Positions 36,412 through 45,100 of a stretch of 46,632 bases of DNA are shown here, one piece after another. The notes beneath the pieces are model-generated. The model saw nothing but the letters and a program-made list of their open reading frames with translations, was not told the origin of the DNA and searched no databases. A program made the position numbers and the translations under genes. This stretch comes from Streptomyces sp. CoH27. Lineage in GTDB: Bacteria; Actinomycetota; Actinomycetes; Streptomycetales; Streptomycetaceae. Where the stretch lies: contig NZ_JAIQYY010000011.1 in the NCBI RefSeq assembly GCF_020181035.1, forward strand, positions 254,658-301,289, given 5' to 3'. Each line of letters starts with the position of its first letter. The first letter of the stretch is position 1.

Positions 36412-37341
36412 ATGACAGTGATCGTGCGCGATCTGCGCCCCGGTGACCGGTCCGACGTCGAGGATTTCGCACGGGTACGGCATCTCGCCCTCCCCTACAT
36501 CCTGTGGACCCCCGAAGCCATCCTCCACAGGGCCACCCGCTCGCACCCCGAGGCCCGGTACCGGTCCCTCGTGGCAGAGGAGGACGGCGAGGTCATCGGC
36601 ACCGCCCAGGTGCTGCTGGCGCACGACAGCCCCGAACCCGGCCAGGGCATGCTCAGCATCTACGTCCGCCCGGACCGGACCCGGCGCGGTGCCGGTGAGC
36701 TGCTGGTCCGGGCCGCCGAGGAGCATCTGACGGCCCACGGGGCGACGAAGCTGTTCGCCTGGGTCCTGGACGAGCCCGCGAACCGCGCCTTCGCCGAGAA
36801 ACGCGGCTACCGGTCCGGCCGCTCCGCCCACTTCCTGCGGCTGGACCTGGCCGAGGCCGCGCTGCCGCCGCTGCCCGCTCCCCCGCCGGGTGTCGAGCTG
36901 CGCACGGCCGCGGACTTCGCCGACGACCCGCGCCCGCTGTTCCGGCTGGACGCGGAGACGGTGGCGGACGAACCGAGCGATGTCGACGCCGAGTTCACCG
37001 ACTACGAGGCCTGGATCGAGGAGACCTGGCAGCACCCGCTGCTCGACCGCGAGCTGACCACGGTCGTGCTGGCCGAGGGCCGCCCGGTGGCCTTCAGCGT
37101 GGCGTACACCGACGGCGGCACGCGGTACGTCACCGCGATGACGGGCACCGCGCGCGACTTCCGCGGGCGCGGCCTGGCGAAGCTCGCCAAGACCGACTCG
37201 CTGCACCGCGCCCGCGCCGCCGGCCACACCGAGGCGCACACGGGCAACGACACCGGCAACGGCCCGATGCTCGCGATCAACAAGTCCCTCGGTTACGAAA
37301 TCTGTGCGACGGAGGTCCGTTATGTCCGCGAACTCGGCTGA
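36412..37341 (+). CDS. GNAT-family N-acetyltransferase with two GNAT domains
   Basis: 309 residues in two halves. Domain 1 (about 1-150) has the acetyl-CoA loop motif RPDRTRRGAGELLVRAAEEH. Domain 2 (about 160-309) has TGTARDFRGRGLAKLAKTDSLHRARAAG and GNGPMLAINKSLGYE. Such twin-GNAT proteins are frequent in actinobacteria, with varied substrates; none can be assigned. ATG 36412 fits the domain start. It overlaps the DUF402 gene by 20 bp, so the two are probably translated together. Confidence 0.9.
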   Translation: MTVIVRDLRPGDRSDVEDFARVRHLALPYILWTPEAILHRATRSHPEARYRSLVAEEDGEVIGTAQVLLAHDSPEPGQGMLSIYVRPDRTRRGAGELLVRAAEEHLTAHGATKLFAWVLDEPANRAFAEKRGYRSGRSAHFLRLDLAEAALPPLPAPPPGVELRTAADFADDPRPLFRLDAETVADEPSDVDAEFTDYEAWIEETWQHPLLDRELTTVVLAEGRPVAFSVAYTDGGTRYVTAMTGTARDFRGRGLAKLAKTDSLHRARAAGHTEAHTGNDTGNGPMLAINKSLGYEICATEVRYVRELG

Positions 37342-37822
37342 GCCGACGACCGAGTTGGAGATCTTGCTGGTCAAGGCGGGCCGTACGAAGATCCGTTACC
37401 CGGCCGAGCTGCTCCACGACGACGGCACCCGCGTCGCCGTGCGCGCGCCGTGGGCGGGCGCCGGGGTCCGGGACTTCGGCTTCGTCCGGTTCGAGCCGGG
37501 GGATGTCTTCACCGAGTACTACTGGCGGGACCGCTGGTACTCGGTGAAGGAGGTCCGCGCCGGGGACGGCACCCTGAAGGGCTGGTACTGCGACATCACC
37601 CGGCCGGCCGCGCGCACCGGCGCCGAGCTGGTCGTGGAGGACCTCGACCTGGACCTGTGGCGCTCCGCCGACGGCACGGACGTACGACGGCTGGACGAGG
37701 ACGAGTTCGCCGCGAGCGGGCTGCCGCGGACGGATCCCGAGGCGGCGACCGCCGCGGTGGCCGCCCTCGACGCACTGGAGAGGCTGGCCCGCTCCGGCGG
37801 CTTCGGCGAGCTGCTGTCCTGA
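37322..37822 (+). CDS. DUF402-domain protein
   Basis: 166 residues. The DUF402 signature is visible: FGFVRFEPGDVFTEYYWRDRWYSVKEV followed by GTLKGWYCDITRP and DLDLDLW, which holds the conserved aspartates. Characterised relatives act as nucleoside or nucleotide phosphatases; activity here is inferred from family only. ATG 37322 is used because DUF402 proteins start close to LLVKAGRTKIRYPAE. It is convergent with a methyltransferase 17 bp away. Confidence 0.82.
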   Translation: MSANSAEPTTELEILLVKAGRTKIRYPAELLHDDGTRVAVRAPWAGAGVRDFGFVRFEPGDVFTEYYWRDRWYSVKEVRAGDGTLKGWYCDITRPAARTGAELVVEDLDLDLWRSADGTDVRRLDEDEFAASGLPRTDPEAATAAVAALDALERLARSGGFGELLS

Positions 37823-37839
37823 CCCGCGCCCCCGGCGCC

Positions 37840-38463
37840 TCACACCGTCGCCACCACCGCGTACCGCTCGTCGTCCACCGCCTTGCCCCACAGCATCGGG
37901 TCACCGGACAGTCGCTCGACGCGCACGTCGGCGCTCAGCCGTGCGAGCAGGGCGGTGAGCCGCTCGGCGGGTATGCCGACGGGGTTCAGGGTCCCCCACA
38001 CGCCCTCGACCAGCACGAACCGCCCTCCGGGCCGCAGCAGGTCCCGCCAGTGCCGCAGCACCCGGTCGGGGGCGGGCAGCGCCCACAGCACATGCCGTAC
38101 GAGGACGGTGTCGTAGCGCTGCTCGCCCACCGGCGGAGCCGCGGCGTCCCCGCGCAGGATCACGGCGGCCCGCCCGGCAAGCTTGGCGCGGGCCCGCTCG
38201 ACCATCGCCGGGGACGAGTCGACGCCCGTGACCCGGTGGCCCTGCTCCGCCGCGAGGAGTGACAGGCTGCCGGTGCCGCAGCCGAGGTCGAGGACGTCGG
38301 CGGGGCGCTCGGGCAGCCAGGTACGCAGTCTGGCGGCCCAGGCGGCGCGGACTCCGGGATCGCGCAGACCATGGTCCGGCTCGTCGTCGAAACCGGCGGC
38401 CTCGGCGTCCCAGTCGACGTCGTAGGCGGCCGGCGCAACCACTCGGTCGTTCGCGTTCGTCAT
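37840..38463 (-). CDS. SAM-dependent class I methyltransferase
   Basis: 207 residues. Motif I is VLDLGCGTGSLSLLAAEQG, and acidic residue binding of the ribose is at VTGVDSSPAM. Later come DTVLVRHVLWALP and LLRPGGRFVLVEG. The substrate is unknown. ATG 38463 fits the usual short N-terminus. The 111-bp gap upstream shows nothing specific. Confidence 0.9.
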   Translation of the reverse strand: MTNANDRVVAPAAYDVDWDAEAAGFDDEPDHGLRDPGVRAAWAARLRTWLPERPADVLDLGCGTGSLSLLAAEQGHRVTGVDSSPAMVERARAKLAGRAAVILRGDAAAPPVGEQRYDTVLVRHVLWALPAPDRVLRHWRDLLRPGGRFVLVEGVWGTLNPVGIPAERLTALLARLSADVRVERLSGDPMLWGKAVDDERYAVVATV

Positions 38464-38574
38464 ACCCGAAGAGTGACACCCGCCACTGACAATCCGGCTC
38501 CGATGAGGAACTCTCCCCACAAGCGTCTGCCTCCGTGACAACACGGAACCCGGCAGATGCTGAAGGAGGCAGCC

Positions 38575-38709
38575 ATGCGCCGCGCAACCGTGCAGAAGCC
38601 CCTGAAGAGAACGGACAGCCGCCGGATCCGCGAAGAGGCGGAGGAACGCCCCGCGGGGCGTCCGGAGGTGCGCAAGGACATCGCCCGCACTTGGTGGCCG
38701 GACAGCTGA
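38575..38709 (+). CDS. 44-residue basic protein, function unknown
   Basis: A short gene with a near-ideal ribosome binding site (GAAGGAGGC, 38562-38570) 4 nt before the ATG. It encodes 44 residues beginning MRRATVQKPLKRTDSRRI, with a charged middle (REEAEERPAGRPEV) and a C-terminal Trp pair (RKDIARTWWPDS). It has no signal peptide or membrane helix. Third codon positions are mostly G/C, as in the neighbours. It has its own space between the methyltransferase promoter and the lipase terminator, so it is likely a real small protein. Confidence 0.65.
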   Translation: MRRATVQKPLKRTDSRRIREEAEERPAGRPEVRKDIARTWWPDS

Positions 38710-38744
38710 TCAGACCCGTCGTTTCCGGTATCAGACCCCTGACC

Positions 38745-38822
38745 TCAGGCAAGCGCACGCGCGCGTGCGTCCACGAACTCCAGCAGACGCCGTCCCGGCC
38801 CCTTGCCGTGCGCGTCGGCCAT
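38745..38822 (-). CDS. Possible 25-residue peptide
   Basis: The ATG at 38822 has GGAGG 8 nt upstream and the frame ends at 38745. An in-frame ATG five codons earlier (38837) is also possible. It starts MADAHGKGPGRRLLEFV, then Ala/Arg residues. Length is too short for a firm call; the evidence is the ribosome binding site alone. Confidence 0.3.
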   Translation of the reverse strand: MADAHGKGPGRRLLEFVDARARALA

Positions 38823-38929
38823 GTGGTCCGCCTCCATCTTCCTCAGCGCAGTCCGAGCACACCCTTAACGCCACCATAAGGATCTCCCTCACCCGTCCCC
38901 AGCAGGCGATTTCACGGTTTCCTGGAGTC

Positions 38930-38968
38930 CCGGGGCCTGCCCGGCGGCTCAGGTCGGACAGGCCCCGG
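38930..38968 (-). terminator. Terminator after the secreted lipase gene
   Basis: CCGGGGCCTG (38930-38939) pairs with CAGGCCCCGG (38959-38968), a perfect 10-bp stem with a 19-nt loop, 9 bp beyond the lipase stop codon on the minus strand. Confidence 0.75.
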
Positions 38969-38976
38969 AAGGCACG

Positions 38977-39840
38977 TCAGCTGAAGGCCGACGCGCAGGT
39001 GGTGGCGCTCGCGTGGGCCGTGTCCAGCGCGTTGGCCACCTCGTGGAAGGCGATGCGGTCGAACAGGCCGATCGCCACGTGCTCGGTGAGGTCGAGCGGG
39101 CACAGGTCCTGGAGCAGGACGTTGTGGACGTCCGAGCCGCTCAGGTACTGGCTCTGCCAGGGCGTGGCCACCTCGTCGTACTTGGTGGCGATGACCGTGT
39201 AGTGCACTCCGGGGACGGCGTCGCCGCCCGCGTTGAGCTTGGTGAGGAAGTCGGAGCCCGGGATCTGGTCGGCGAGGCCGGGGGTGGTGGCCTTGATCAG
39301 GTCCCCGGCGCCGGGGAAGTACGGCAGCAGGCTGGTGAGGCCGCTGAGGGTGGCGCCGTGGTTGTCGGGGGCGAGGCCGACGAGGGCGTTCACCTTGGCG
39401 GCGCCGCCGAGGAACTTCAGGTAGTAGCGGGGCATCATGCCGCCCTGGGAGTGCCCGACGAGGTCGGCCTTGGCGGCGCCGGTCGCGGCGAGCACCTTGT
39501 CGACGAAGGCGGACAGCTGCCCGGCCGACTGGTCGATGGGGCCGAGGCCGTAGAAGAGGGGGACACCGGAGAGCTGTCCGTAGTCGAGGGAGAAGACGCA
39601 GTATCCGCGGGCCTCCAGATAGGGGGCGAGCGAGAGCCAGTTGTCGACCGAGTTGCCCAGGGTGCCGTGCACCAGGACGACCGGGCGGGGATGGTCGGCG
39701 GAGGGCTTGCAGGACCAGTCGTTCCAGCCGGTGCTCGGCGCGCTGTCGGCCGCGTGGGCGGTGGCGGCGGGTACGGCGGCGACGGCGGCGGTGAGCAGGA
39801 GCGCGGCGAGGGGTCTGAGAACTCGCTTCCAGGGCAGCAT
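38977..39840 (-). CDS. Secreted triacylglycerol lipase (alpha/beta hydrolase)
   Basis: 287 residues with a signal peptide (cut near AHAAD). It is an alpha/beta hydrolase with oxyanion-loop sequence VVLVHGTLGNSVDNW, nucleophile elbow GHSQGG (catalytic Ser) and a late aspartate/histidine pair, with His in DLTEHVAIGLFD. Four cysteines suggest disulfides. This matches the LIP-type secreted lipases of Streptomyces; from memory it is of the same type as S. coelicolor SCO1735. AAGGAG lies 8 nt before the ATG. A Crp-like palindrome and a pair of direct repeats lie in its promoter region. Confidence 0.93.
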   Translation of the reverse strand: MLPWKRVLRPLAALLLTAAVAAVPAATAHAADSAPSTGWNDWSCKPSADHPRPVVLVHGTLGNSVDNWLSLAPYLEARGYCVFSLDYGQLSGVPLFYGLGPIDQSAGQLSAFVDKVLAATGAAKADLVGHSQGGMMPRYYLKFLGGAAKVNALVGLAPDNHGATLSGLTSLLPYFPGAGDLIKATTPGLADQIPGSDFLTKLNAGGDAVPGVHYTVIATKYDEVATPWQSQYLSGSDVHNVLLQDLCPLDLTEHVAIGLFDRIAFHEVANALDTAHASATTCASAFS

Positions 39841-39886
39841 CGGGTGATCTCCTTGCGGCTCAAGGGAGGTGCGACGGCCTAACCCT

Positions 39887-39900
39887 GTGATCCGGATCAC
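39887..39900. promoter_or_regulatory. Crp-like palindrome upstream of lipase
   Basis: TGTGATCCGGATCACG (39886-39901) contains a perfect 14-bp palindrome and matches the classical Crp pattern TGTGA-N6-TCACA in all but the last base. It lies about 47 bp upstream of the lipase ATG. Confidence 0.55.
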
Positions 39901-39920
39901 GAGGATGCTGTTCACTCGTC

Positions 39921-39963
39921 AAGTTACGGGCGAGTAGCGCAAGTGTGAAGTTACGCGCCAGTA
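39921..39963. promoter_or_regulatory. Two direct repeats upstream of lipase
   Basis: AAGTTACGGGCGAGTA (39921-39936) and AAGTTACGCGCCAGTA (39948-39963) match at 14 of 16 bases, 27 bp apart. Each holds an internal TTAC...GTA dyad. Such paired sites suggest cooperative binding of a regulator, perhaps one sensing fatty acids given the lipase. Confidence 0.5.
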
Positions 39964-40008
39964 AAAACTTCCAGTGCTAGTAGAGCGGCACCGGAACCCG
40001 ACAGGCCG

Positions 40009-40482
40009 TCACCAGGCGGGCCTGACAGGACCGTACGGAGCGATGCGCGCCAACCGCTCCCCCAACACGCGCACTTCACCCTCACCCAGCAGATCGGCCC
40101 AACGCCCCACGACTTCGGCCGCCGCCTCCTCCGCCGCCCGGGTGCAGGCCCACCCGCGCTCGGTGAGCACGACCAACCGGGCCCGCGCGTCCTTCGGATG
40201 CGGCCGGCGCTCGGCGTACCCCTTGCGCACGACCTCGTCCACCAGCTGACTCGCGGCCTGCTTGGTCACCCCGAGATGCGCGGCGAGGTCGCCGACGGTG
40301 GCGCCGTCCGGGGCGAGCCGCGCGAAGGCGAAGCCGTGGGCGGGCCGCAGATCGGTGAACCCGCGGGCCAGGACGCCGTCATGAATGCGTTGCGTGAGGT
40401 CACCCGCGGCGGCGAGCAGCGCGGCGGACAGGGCCATGGCTTCGGAGTTCTGCACGAGGGCATTGAAACACCCTTGACACAT
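40009..40482 (-). CDS. MarR-family regulator
   Basis: 157 residues at most. The winged helix (DGATVGDLAAHLGVTKQAASQLVDEVVRKGYAERRPHPKDARARLVVLT) lies at about 60-110, between dimerisation helices. The start is uncertain: ATG 40482 has no ribosome site and touches the operator, while GTG 40455 and ATG 40437 are in-frame alternatives. It is divergent from a cupin gene, with two perfect operators in the 70-bp gap, so self-regulation and control of the cupin are very likely. Confidence 0.9.
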   Translation of the reverse strand: MCQGCFNALVQNSEAMALSAALLAAAGDLTQRIHDGVLARGFTDLRPAHGFAFARLAPDGATVGDLAAHLGVTKQAASQLVDEVVRKGYAERRPHPKDARARLVVLTERGWACTRAAEEAAAEVVGRWADLLGEGEVRVLGERLARIAPYGPVRPAW

Positions 40483-40483
40483 T

Positions 40484-40521
40484 GGTCAAGCAGCTTGACC
40501 ATATAGTCAAGCGACTTGACT
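40484..40521. promoter_or_regulatory. Tandem 17-bp palindromic operators (MarR)
   Basis: GGTCAAG-CAG-CTTGACC (40484-40500) and AGTCAAG-CGA-CTTGACT (40505-40521) are two perfect 7-3-7 palindromes. Their centres are 21 bp apart, two helical turns, so bound dimers would sit on the same face. They cover the shared promoter of the MarR and cupin genes. Confidence 0.85.
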
Positions 40522-40552
40522 ACAAGCCTCCCTCCGAACGGAGACCACACCC

Positions 40553-40927
40553 ATGCCCGTAGTCCGTTCCGCCCAGGCCGTCTCCCACGAGATCCACGGC
40601 GCCCGCTTCGTCTCGTACGCCACCCCGCTCACCGGAAGCAAGGAACTGTGCGCCTGGCGCGGCGAGATCCCCCCGGGGACCAAGGCACCCGCCCACACCG
40701 TCACCCGGGAGGAGATCTTCCATCTGCTCGTCGGCGAGCTGCTGATGACCCTCGACGATCACACCGAGCGGATCACGGCGGGTGACACGGTGATCGTCAA
40801 CGCCGGTACGACCCTGGCCGTGGAGAACCCGACGGACCACACCGCACTGTCCTGGGTCACCACCTCCGTGGGCCTGGAGGCGGAACTGGCCGACGGCACG
40901 CGCATCACTCCGCCGTGGGCCAACTGA
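40553..40927 (+). CDS. Single-domain cupin protein
   Basis: 124 residues. The cupin barrel has motif 1 around PAHTVTREEIFHLLVGELLMTL (a His and Glu as possible metal ligands; the usual HxH is reduced) and motif 2 GDTVIVNAGTTLAVENPTDHTA. Small cupins may be isomerases, dioxygenases or binding proteins; nothing more can be said. GGAG lies 9 nt before the ATG. It is divergent from the MarR gene and its only obvious target. Confidence 0.85.
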   Translation: MPVVRSAQAVSHEIHGARFVSYATPLTGSKELCAWRGEIPPGTKAPAHTVTREEIFHLLVGELLMTLDDHTERITAGDTVIVNAGTTLAVENPTDHTALSWVTTSVGLEAELADGTRITPPWAN

Positions 40928-40988
40928 CCGTTCCTGTGGACCACCACCGGCGGTACGGCGGGATCGGTGACCGCGACCAGCCCCGAAG

Positions 40989-41201
40989 CTAGTGCCGCGG
41001 CAGGCAACGTTTGCCCGTCAAGGAGCGGCGTCCGGTGCGTGCTCTGGGGGTCCCCCCGGCCGAAGGCTGGGGGAGTGCCGGCCGGAAGCCCTCGTACTGG
41101 ACGTACTTGGGCTTTCGGCCGGTGCGGCGAGTGGGGGTACCCCCTCTGGGGGAGCGTGCAGGGCGTCGCGACGGGGCGAACGTTGCCTGTTGCGGCACTA
41201 G
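40989..41201. mobile_element. MITE-like element with imperfect terminal inverted repeats
   Basis: A 213-bp segment begins CTAGTGCCGCGGCAGGCAAC and ends with the inverse of CTAGTGCCGCAACAGGCAAC; similarity continues for about 50 bp inward on each side (ACGTT, GCCC and GTC blocks). It has no coding capacity for a transposase. The middle holds GGGGGTCCCCCC (41045-41056) and TGGGGGAG (41067-41074), the same signature as the repeat in the CitMHS gene. CTAG at both ends may be a target duplication or part of the repeat. It sits between the cupin gene and the end of the polymerase gene. Confidence 0.7.
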
Positions 41202-41218
41202 CCACCTGGCGCCCGCCC

Positions 41219-42193
41219 TCACGCCGCCAGCGTCCCCGGCATCACCGCTCTCGGCCCGAACTTCGCCCGCGCGCGGTCCGCGACCTCCTCGATGCGGCGG
41301 ACCTTCTCGTCCACGGGGTCGAAGGTGAGCTGGTGGGAGGCCTGGTCGGCGGGGGTCAGGCCCTCGGCGCGCAGGGCGAGGGCACGGACCCGGGCACGCT
41401 GGAGGCTGAGCGCCTCGTACATGCCGTAGGCCGCCTTCGTCAGGGCCGCCGAGTGCGCGGTCGGCTCCTTCAAGGTGCGGCTGCGGGTGGTCGAGGACCG
41501 GTCGGCGTAGCGCACGGTGAGCGTCAGCGTGCGGCAGACCTTCTCCACCGCGCGCAGCCGGGCGCCCAGCTCCTCGGCGGCCGACAGCAGTGCTCTGCGA
41601 TGCCGGTCGGGGTCCAACTCGTCACGCTCGAAGGGCCGTTCGGTGACCAGCGACCGCGAGACGGCATTCGGCACGACCCGGCCGCGGTCGATGCCGCTCG
41701 CCCTCTCCCACAGCTCGCGGCCCGCCCTCGCGCCGATCAGCCGCTGGAGCGTGGACAGCGGCGCGGCGGCGACCAGCCCCAGGGTGTCCAGGCCGTACTC
41801 GCACAGGGTGCGGGCGGTCGCCGCACCGACGCCGGGCAGCGCGGACACGGGCCGCTCGGCGAGGAACCCGGCGATGCCCTCCGGTTCCCCGGGCACGACA
41901 CACGTCACCCCGGGCCGGGCGTCGCGCAGCGCCACGCGGGCCAGCATCGGCCCCGGACCGGCGCCGATCGCACAGTCGACGCCGTACAGCGCGAGGGCCC
42001 GCACCCGGATCACCGAGGCCAGCTCCACCGCGTCGCGCCCGAAGTACCGCTCGGCACCGCGCAGATCGGCCAGCGCCCCGTCCGGGGGCAGCGCCTCGAC
42101 CACGGGGGTGAAGTCCTCCAGCAACCCGAGCAGTCCCGGCAGGGCCGCCTCGTACATCGGCGGCAGCTGGAAACGTACGCAGAGAATGGTCAT
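41219..42193 (-). CDS. Catalytically degenerate Y-family DNA polymerase (ImuB-like)
   Basis: 324 residues. The palm, helix-hairpin-helix (VSALPGVGAATARTLCEYGLDTLG) and little-finger regions of Y-family polymerases are recognisable. Motif I, which should be DxD, reads ILCVRFQLP and has no acidic residue, and motif III (SIDEAFLD in active enzymes) reads PDGALAD, losing the catalytic Glu. Near the C-terminus SHQLTFD resembles a sliding-clamp-binding motif. This is the pattern of ImuB, a clamp-binding scaffold for DnaE2. Its ATG overlaps the stop of the DnaE2 gene (ATGA), supporting an operon. Confidence 0.8.
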   Translation of the reverse strand: MTILCVRFQLPPMYEAALPGLLGLLEDFTPVVEALPPDGALADLRGAERYFGRDAVELASVIRVRALALYGVDCAIGAGPGPMLARVALRDARPGVTCVVPGEPEGIAGFLAERPVSALPGVGAATARTLCEYGLDTLGLVAAAPLSTLQRLIGARAGRELWERASGIDRGRVVPNAVSRSLVTERPFERDELDPDRHRRALLSAAEELGARLRAVEKVCRTLTLTVRYADRSSTTRSRTLKEPTAHSAALTKAAYGMYEALSLQRARVRALALRAEGLTPADQASHQLTFDPVDEKVRRIEEVADRARAKFGPRAVMPGTLAA

Positions 42194-45100
42194 CCCGCAC
42201 TCCCCGGACTCTGGTGCCACAACTTCCGTATCGCCGAAGGCCCTTGTGCGGCCTCCTGACCCGCGGGCCGCAGATCGGCCCACGGATGCATCTCGTATCC
42301 GGTGGGCAGATGAATCCGCCGGCCACCCGTCGCATCGCCACCGTCACCGCCACCGCCATCACCGCTCCCGGCCACCGGCTCCGCGAGCCGGGCGGCCACC
42401 ACGTCCAGACCGCCCTCGGCACGCAGCTCGACCAGCTCGGCGAGATTCCAGGCGGCAGAACCCACCACGCTCAGACTCCGCGGCCCGCGCCGCTGCACCA
42501 CGCCCCGCACCAGCAGCAGCCACGAGTGGAAGACCGTGTGCGCGCAGGCGTCGTGCGAGTCGTCGAAGAACGCCAGATCGACCAGCCCCGTGCCGTCGTC
42601 CAGGGTGGAGAAGATGACCCTCTTGCCGGACCGGATCGGCGGCGTCTGGGTGGCCGCCTTGGCGCCCGCGACCAGCACGGTCTCCCCGTGCCGGGCCTCA
42701 CGCAGCCGGCGCGCGGAGACCACGCCCAGCTCCTTGAGGAACTCCCGGTGGTCGTCCATGAGATTCCGCGAGGCGTCCATGGACAGCACACCCAGCTCGG
42801 CACTGAGCCGCTCGGCCGACGTGAGGTCGGGCAGCCCGGCCGAAGCGGTCTTCCGTCCACCGGCCAAGGGCAGTTGACCGCCACCCGCACCCCGGGCACC
42901 TCGGTGAAGCTCGGTCAAGTGCAGTTGCAGATCACGCCGGTTGGCCCCGAAGGCGTCCAACGCCCCGACCTGGGCGAGCCTTTGGGCCAGTGGCCGACTG
43001 GGCCGCCCTCGCTCCCAGAAGTCCACCAGGGAGGAGTACGGCTGACCGCCCTCGATCCTCTTCGCCTCGACCTCGCTGATGCCGTGCACATCGCTCAGAG
43101 CGAGCCGCAACCCCCACACACCAGACTCGGACACCAGTTCGATCCGATGGGCGACCCCGGACACATTGACGTCCAACGGCAGGATCGGCACCCCCCGCCG
43201 CCGCGCATCGGCCAGCAGCAGCCGCTTCGGATACATCCCCGGATCATGCGTGAGCAGCCCGGCGTAGAAAGCGGCCGGGTGATGAGCCTTCAGCCAGGCC
43301 GACTGATACGTGGGTACGGCGAAGGCGACGGCGTGCGCCTTGCAGAACCCGTACGACCCGAAGGCCTCGACGATCTCCCACGTCCGCCGAATGGTTTCCG
43401 CGTCATACCCGTTGGCCGCCGCACACTGCGCGAACCACACCTTGATCCGCCCCTGCGACTCCGGATCGGACAGCCCCCGCCGCACCCGGTCGGCCTCGCC
43501 CCGCCCACACCCGGTCATGATGGCGACGATGTCGATGACCTGCTCATGAAAGACGACAACGCCGTACGTCCCCCGCAACGGACGCTCCAGGTCCGGATGC
43601 GGATACCGCACCGGCGCCCGCCCGTGCCGCGCCTCGATGAACGGCCGCACCATGTCGGCGGCGACGGGCCCCGGCCGGAACAGCGAAATATCGATGACCA
43701 GGTCATGAAACGTACTCGGTTGCAGCCGCCCCACCAGATCCCGCTGCCCCGGAGACTCGATCTGGAAGCACCCCAGGGTCTCGGCGGACCGGATCAACCG
43801 ATACGTCTCCTCGTCCCCCGCCGGCACCGCGTCCAGGTCGATCCGCTCCCCGGTGACCCGCTCCACCTCGGCAAGGGCATGCGCCATCGCCGACTGCATC
43901 CGCACGCCCAGCACATCGAGCTTGAGCAGCCCGAGATCCTCCACATCCTCCTTGTCGAACTGAGACATCGGCAGCCCCTCGCCACTGGTGGGCACCACGG
44001 GCGTACGCGCGAGCAGCGAGGCATCGGACAACAACACCCCGCACGGATGCATGGCGACCCCGCGAGGCAAGGCGTCCAGCGCCTCGACGAGCTCCCACAA
44101 CCGCCCGAACCTCTCCCGCTCCCCCGCCAGCTGCCGCAGCTCGGGCAGCTCGTCCAGGGCGGCCCGCGCATCCCGGGCCCGGATGTGCGGGAAGGACTTG
44201 GCAACCCGGTCGATCTCACCGGGATCCATCGACAGGGCGGCACCCACGTCCCGGATGGCATGCCGCACCCGATAGGTCTCCGGCATGGAAACGGTGGCGA
44301 CCCGCTCCTCGCCGAACCGCCCGATGATCGCCCGGTACACCTCAAGCCGCCGAGCGGACTCCACATCGATGTCGATATCGGGCAGCACGACGCGCTCCTT
44401 CGACAGGAACCGCTCCATCAGCAGCCCGTGCTCGACCGGATCAGCGTTCGCGATACCCAGAAGATGGTTCACCAACGACCCCGCCCCGGACCCCCGGGCG
44501 GCCACCCGAATACCCATCTCCCTTACGTCATCGACAACTTGAGCGACCGTCAGAAAGTAAGAAGCGAAGCCGTGATGGCCGATGATGTCCAGCTCGTGAT
44601 GCATCCGCTCCCAGTACGCACGCCTCCCCCCATACCCGAGCCGCACCATCCCCGCCACCGCCCGCGAGGCGAGGGCCCGCTGGGCGGTGCGCCGCCCGGC
44701 ACCGACGAGATACGCCTCGGGAAAGTGAACCGTACCCATCCCGAGGTCGTCCTCGGGATCGACCAGGCACTCGGCGGCCGTCGCCCGGGTCTGCTCCAGC
44801 AGCCGATGAGCGGTGTCCCGCCGATAGCCGGCGGCCTCCACCACCCGCTCGGCGACCCGCAGCATGTCCCCCGCCCCCTTGAGCCAGGCCTCCCCGGAGT
44901 CCAGCTCCTTCCCCGGATCGATCGGCACCAGCCGCCGAGCGGCATCCAGCACATCGGCGACCGGCCCCATCCCGGGATCGGCGTACCGGACGGCGTTGCT
45001 GAGCACAGGCCGCACCCCCTGCTCGGCGGCGAAGCCGACGGTACGGGCGGCCAGCCGCAGCGAACCGGGACCCGTGCCCGTACGCCCGTGCCACACGGCC

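Noticed and set aside
36328..37374. Extended GntR reading of 471 codons
   Set aside because: The extension is antisense to the acetyltransferase gene; the GntR family form starts at SLKIRIDDSAPPYEQ.
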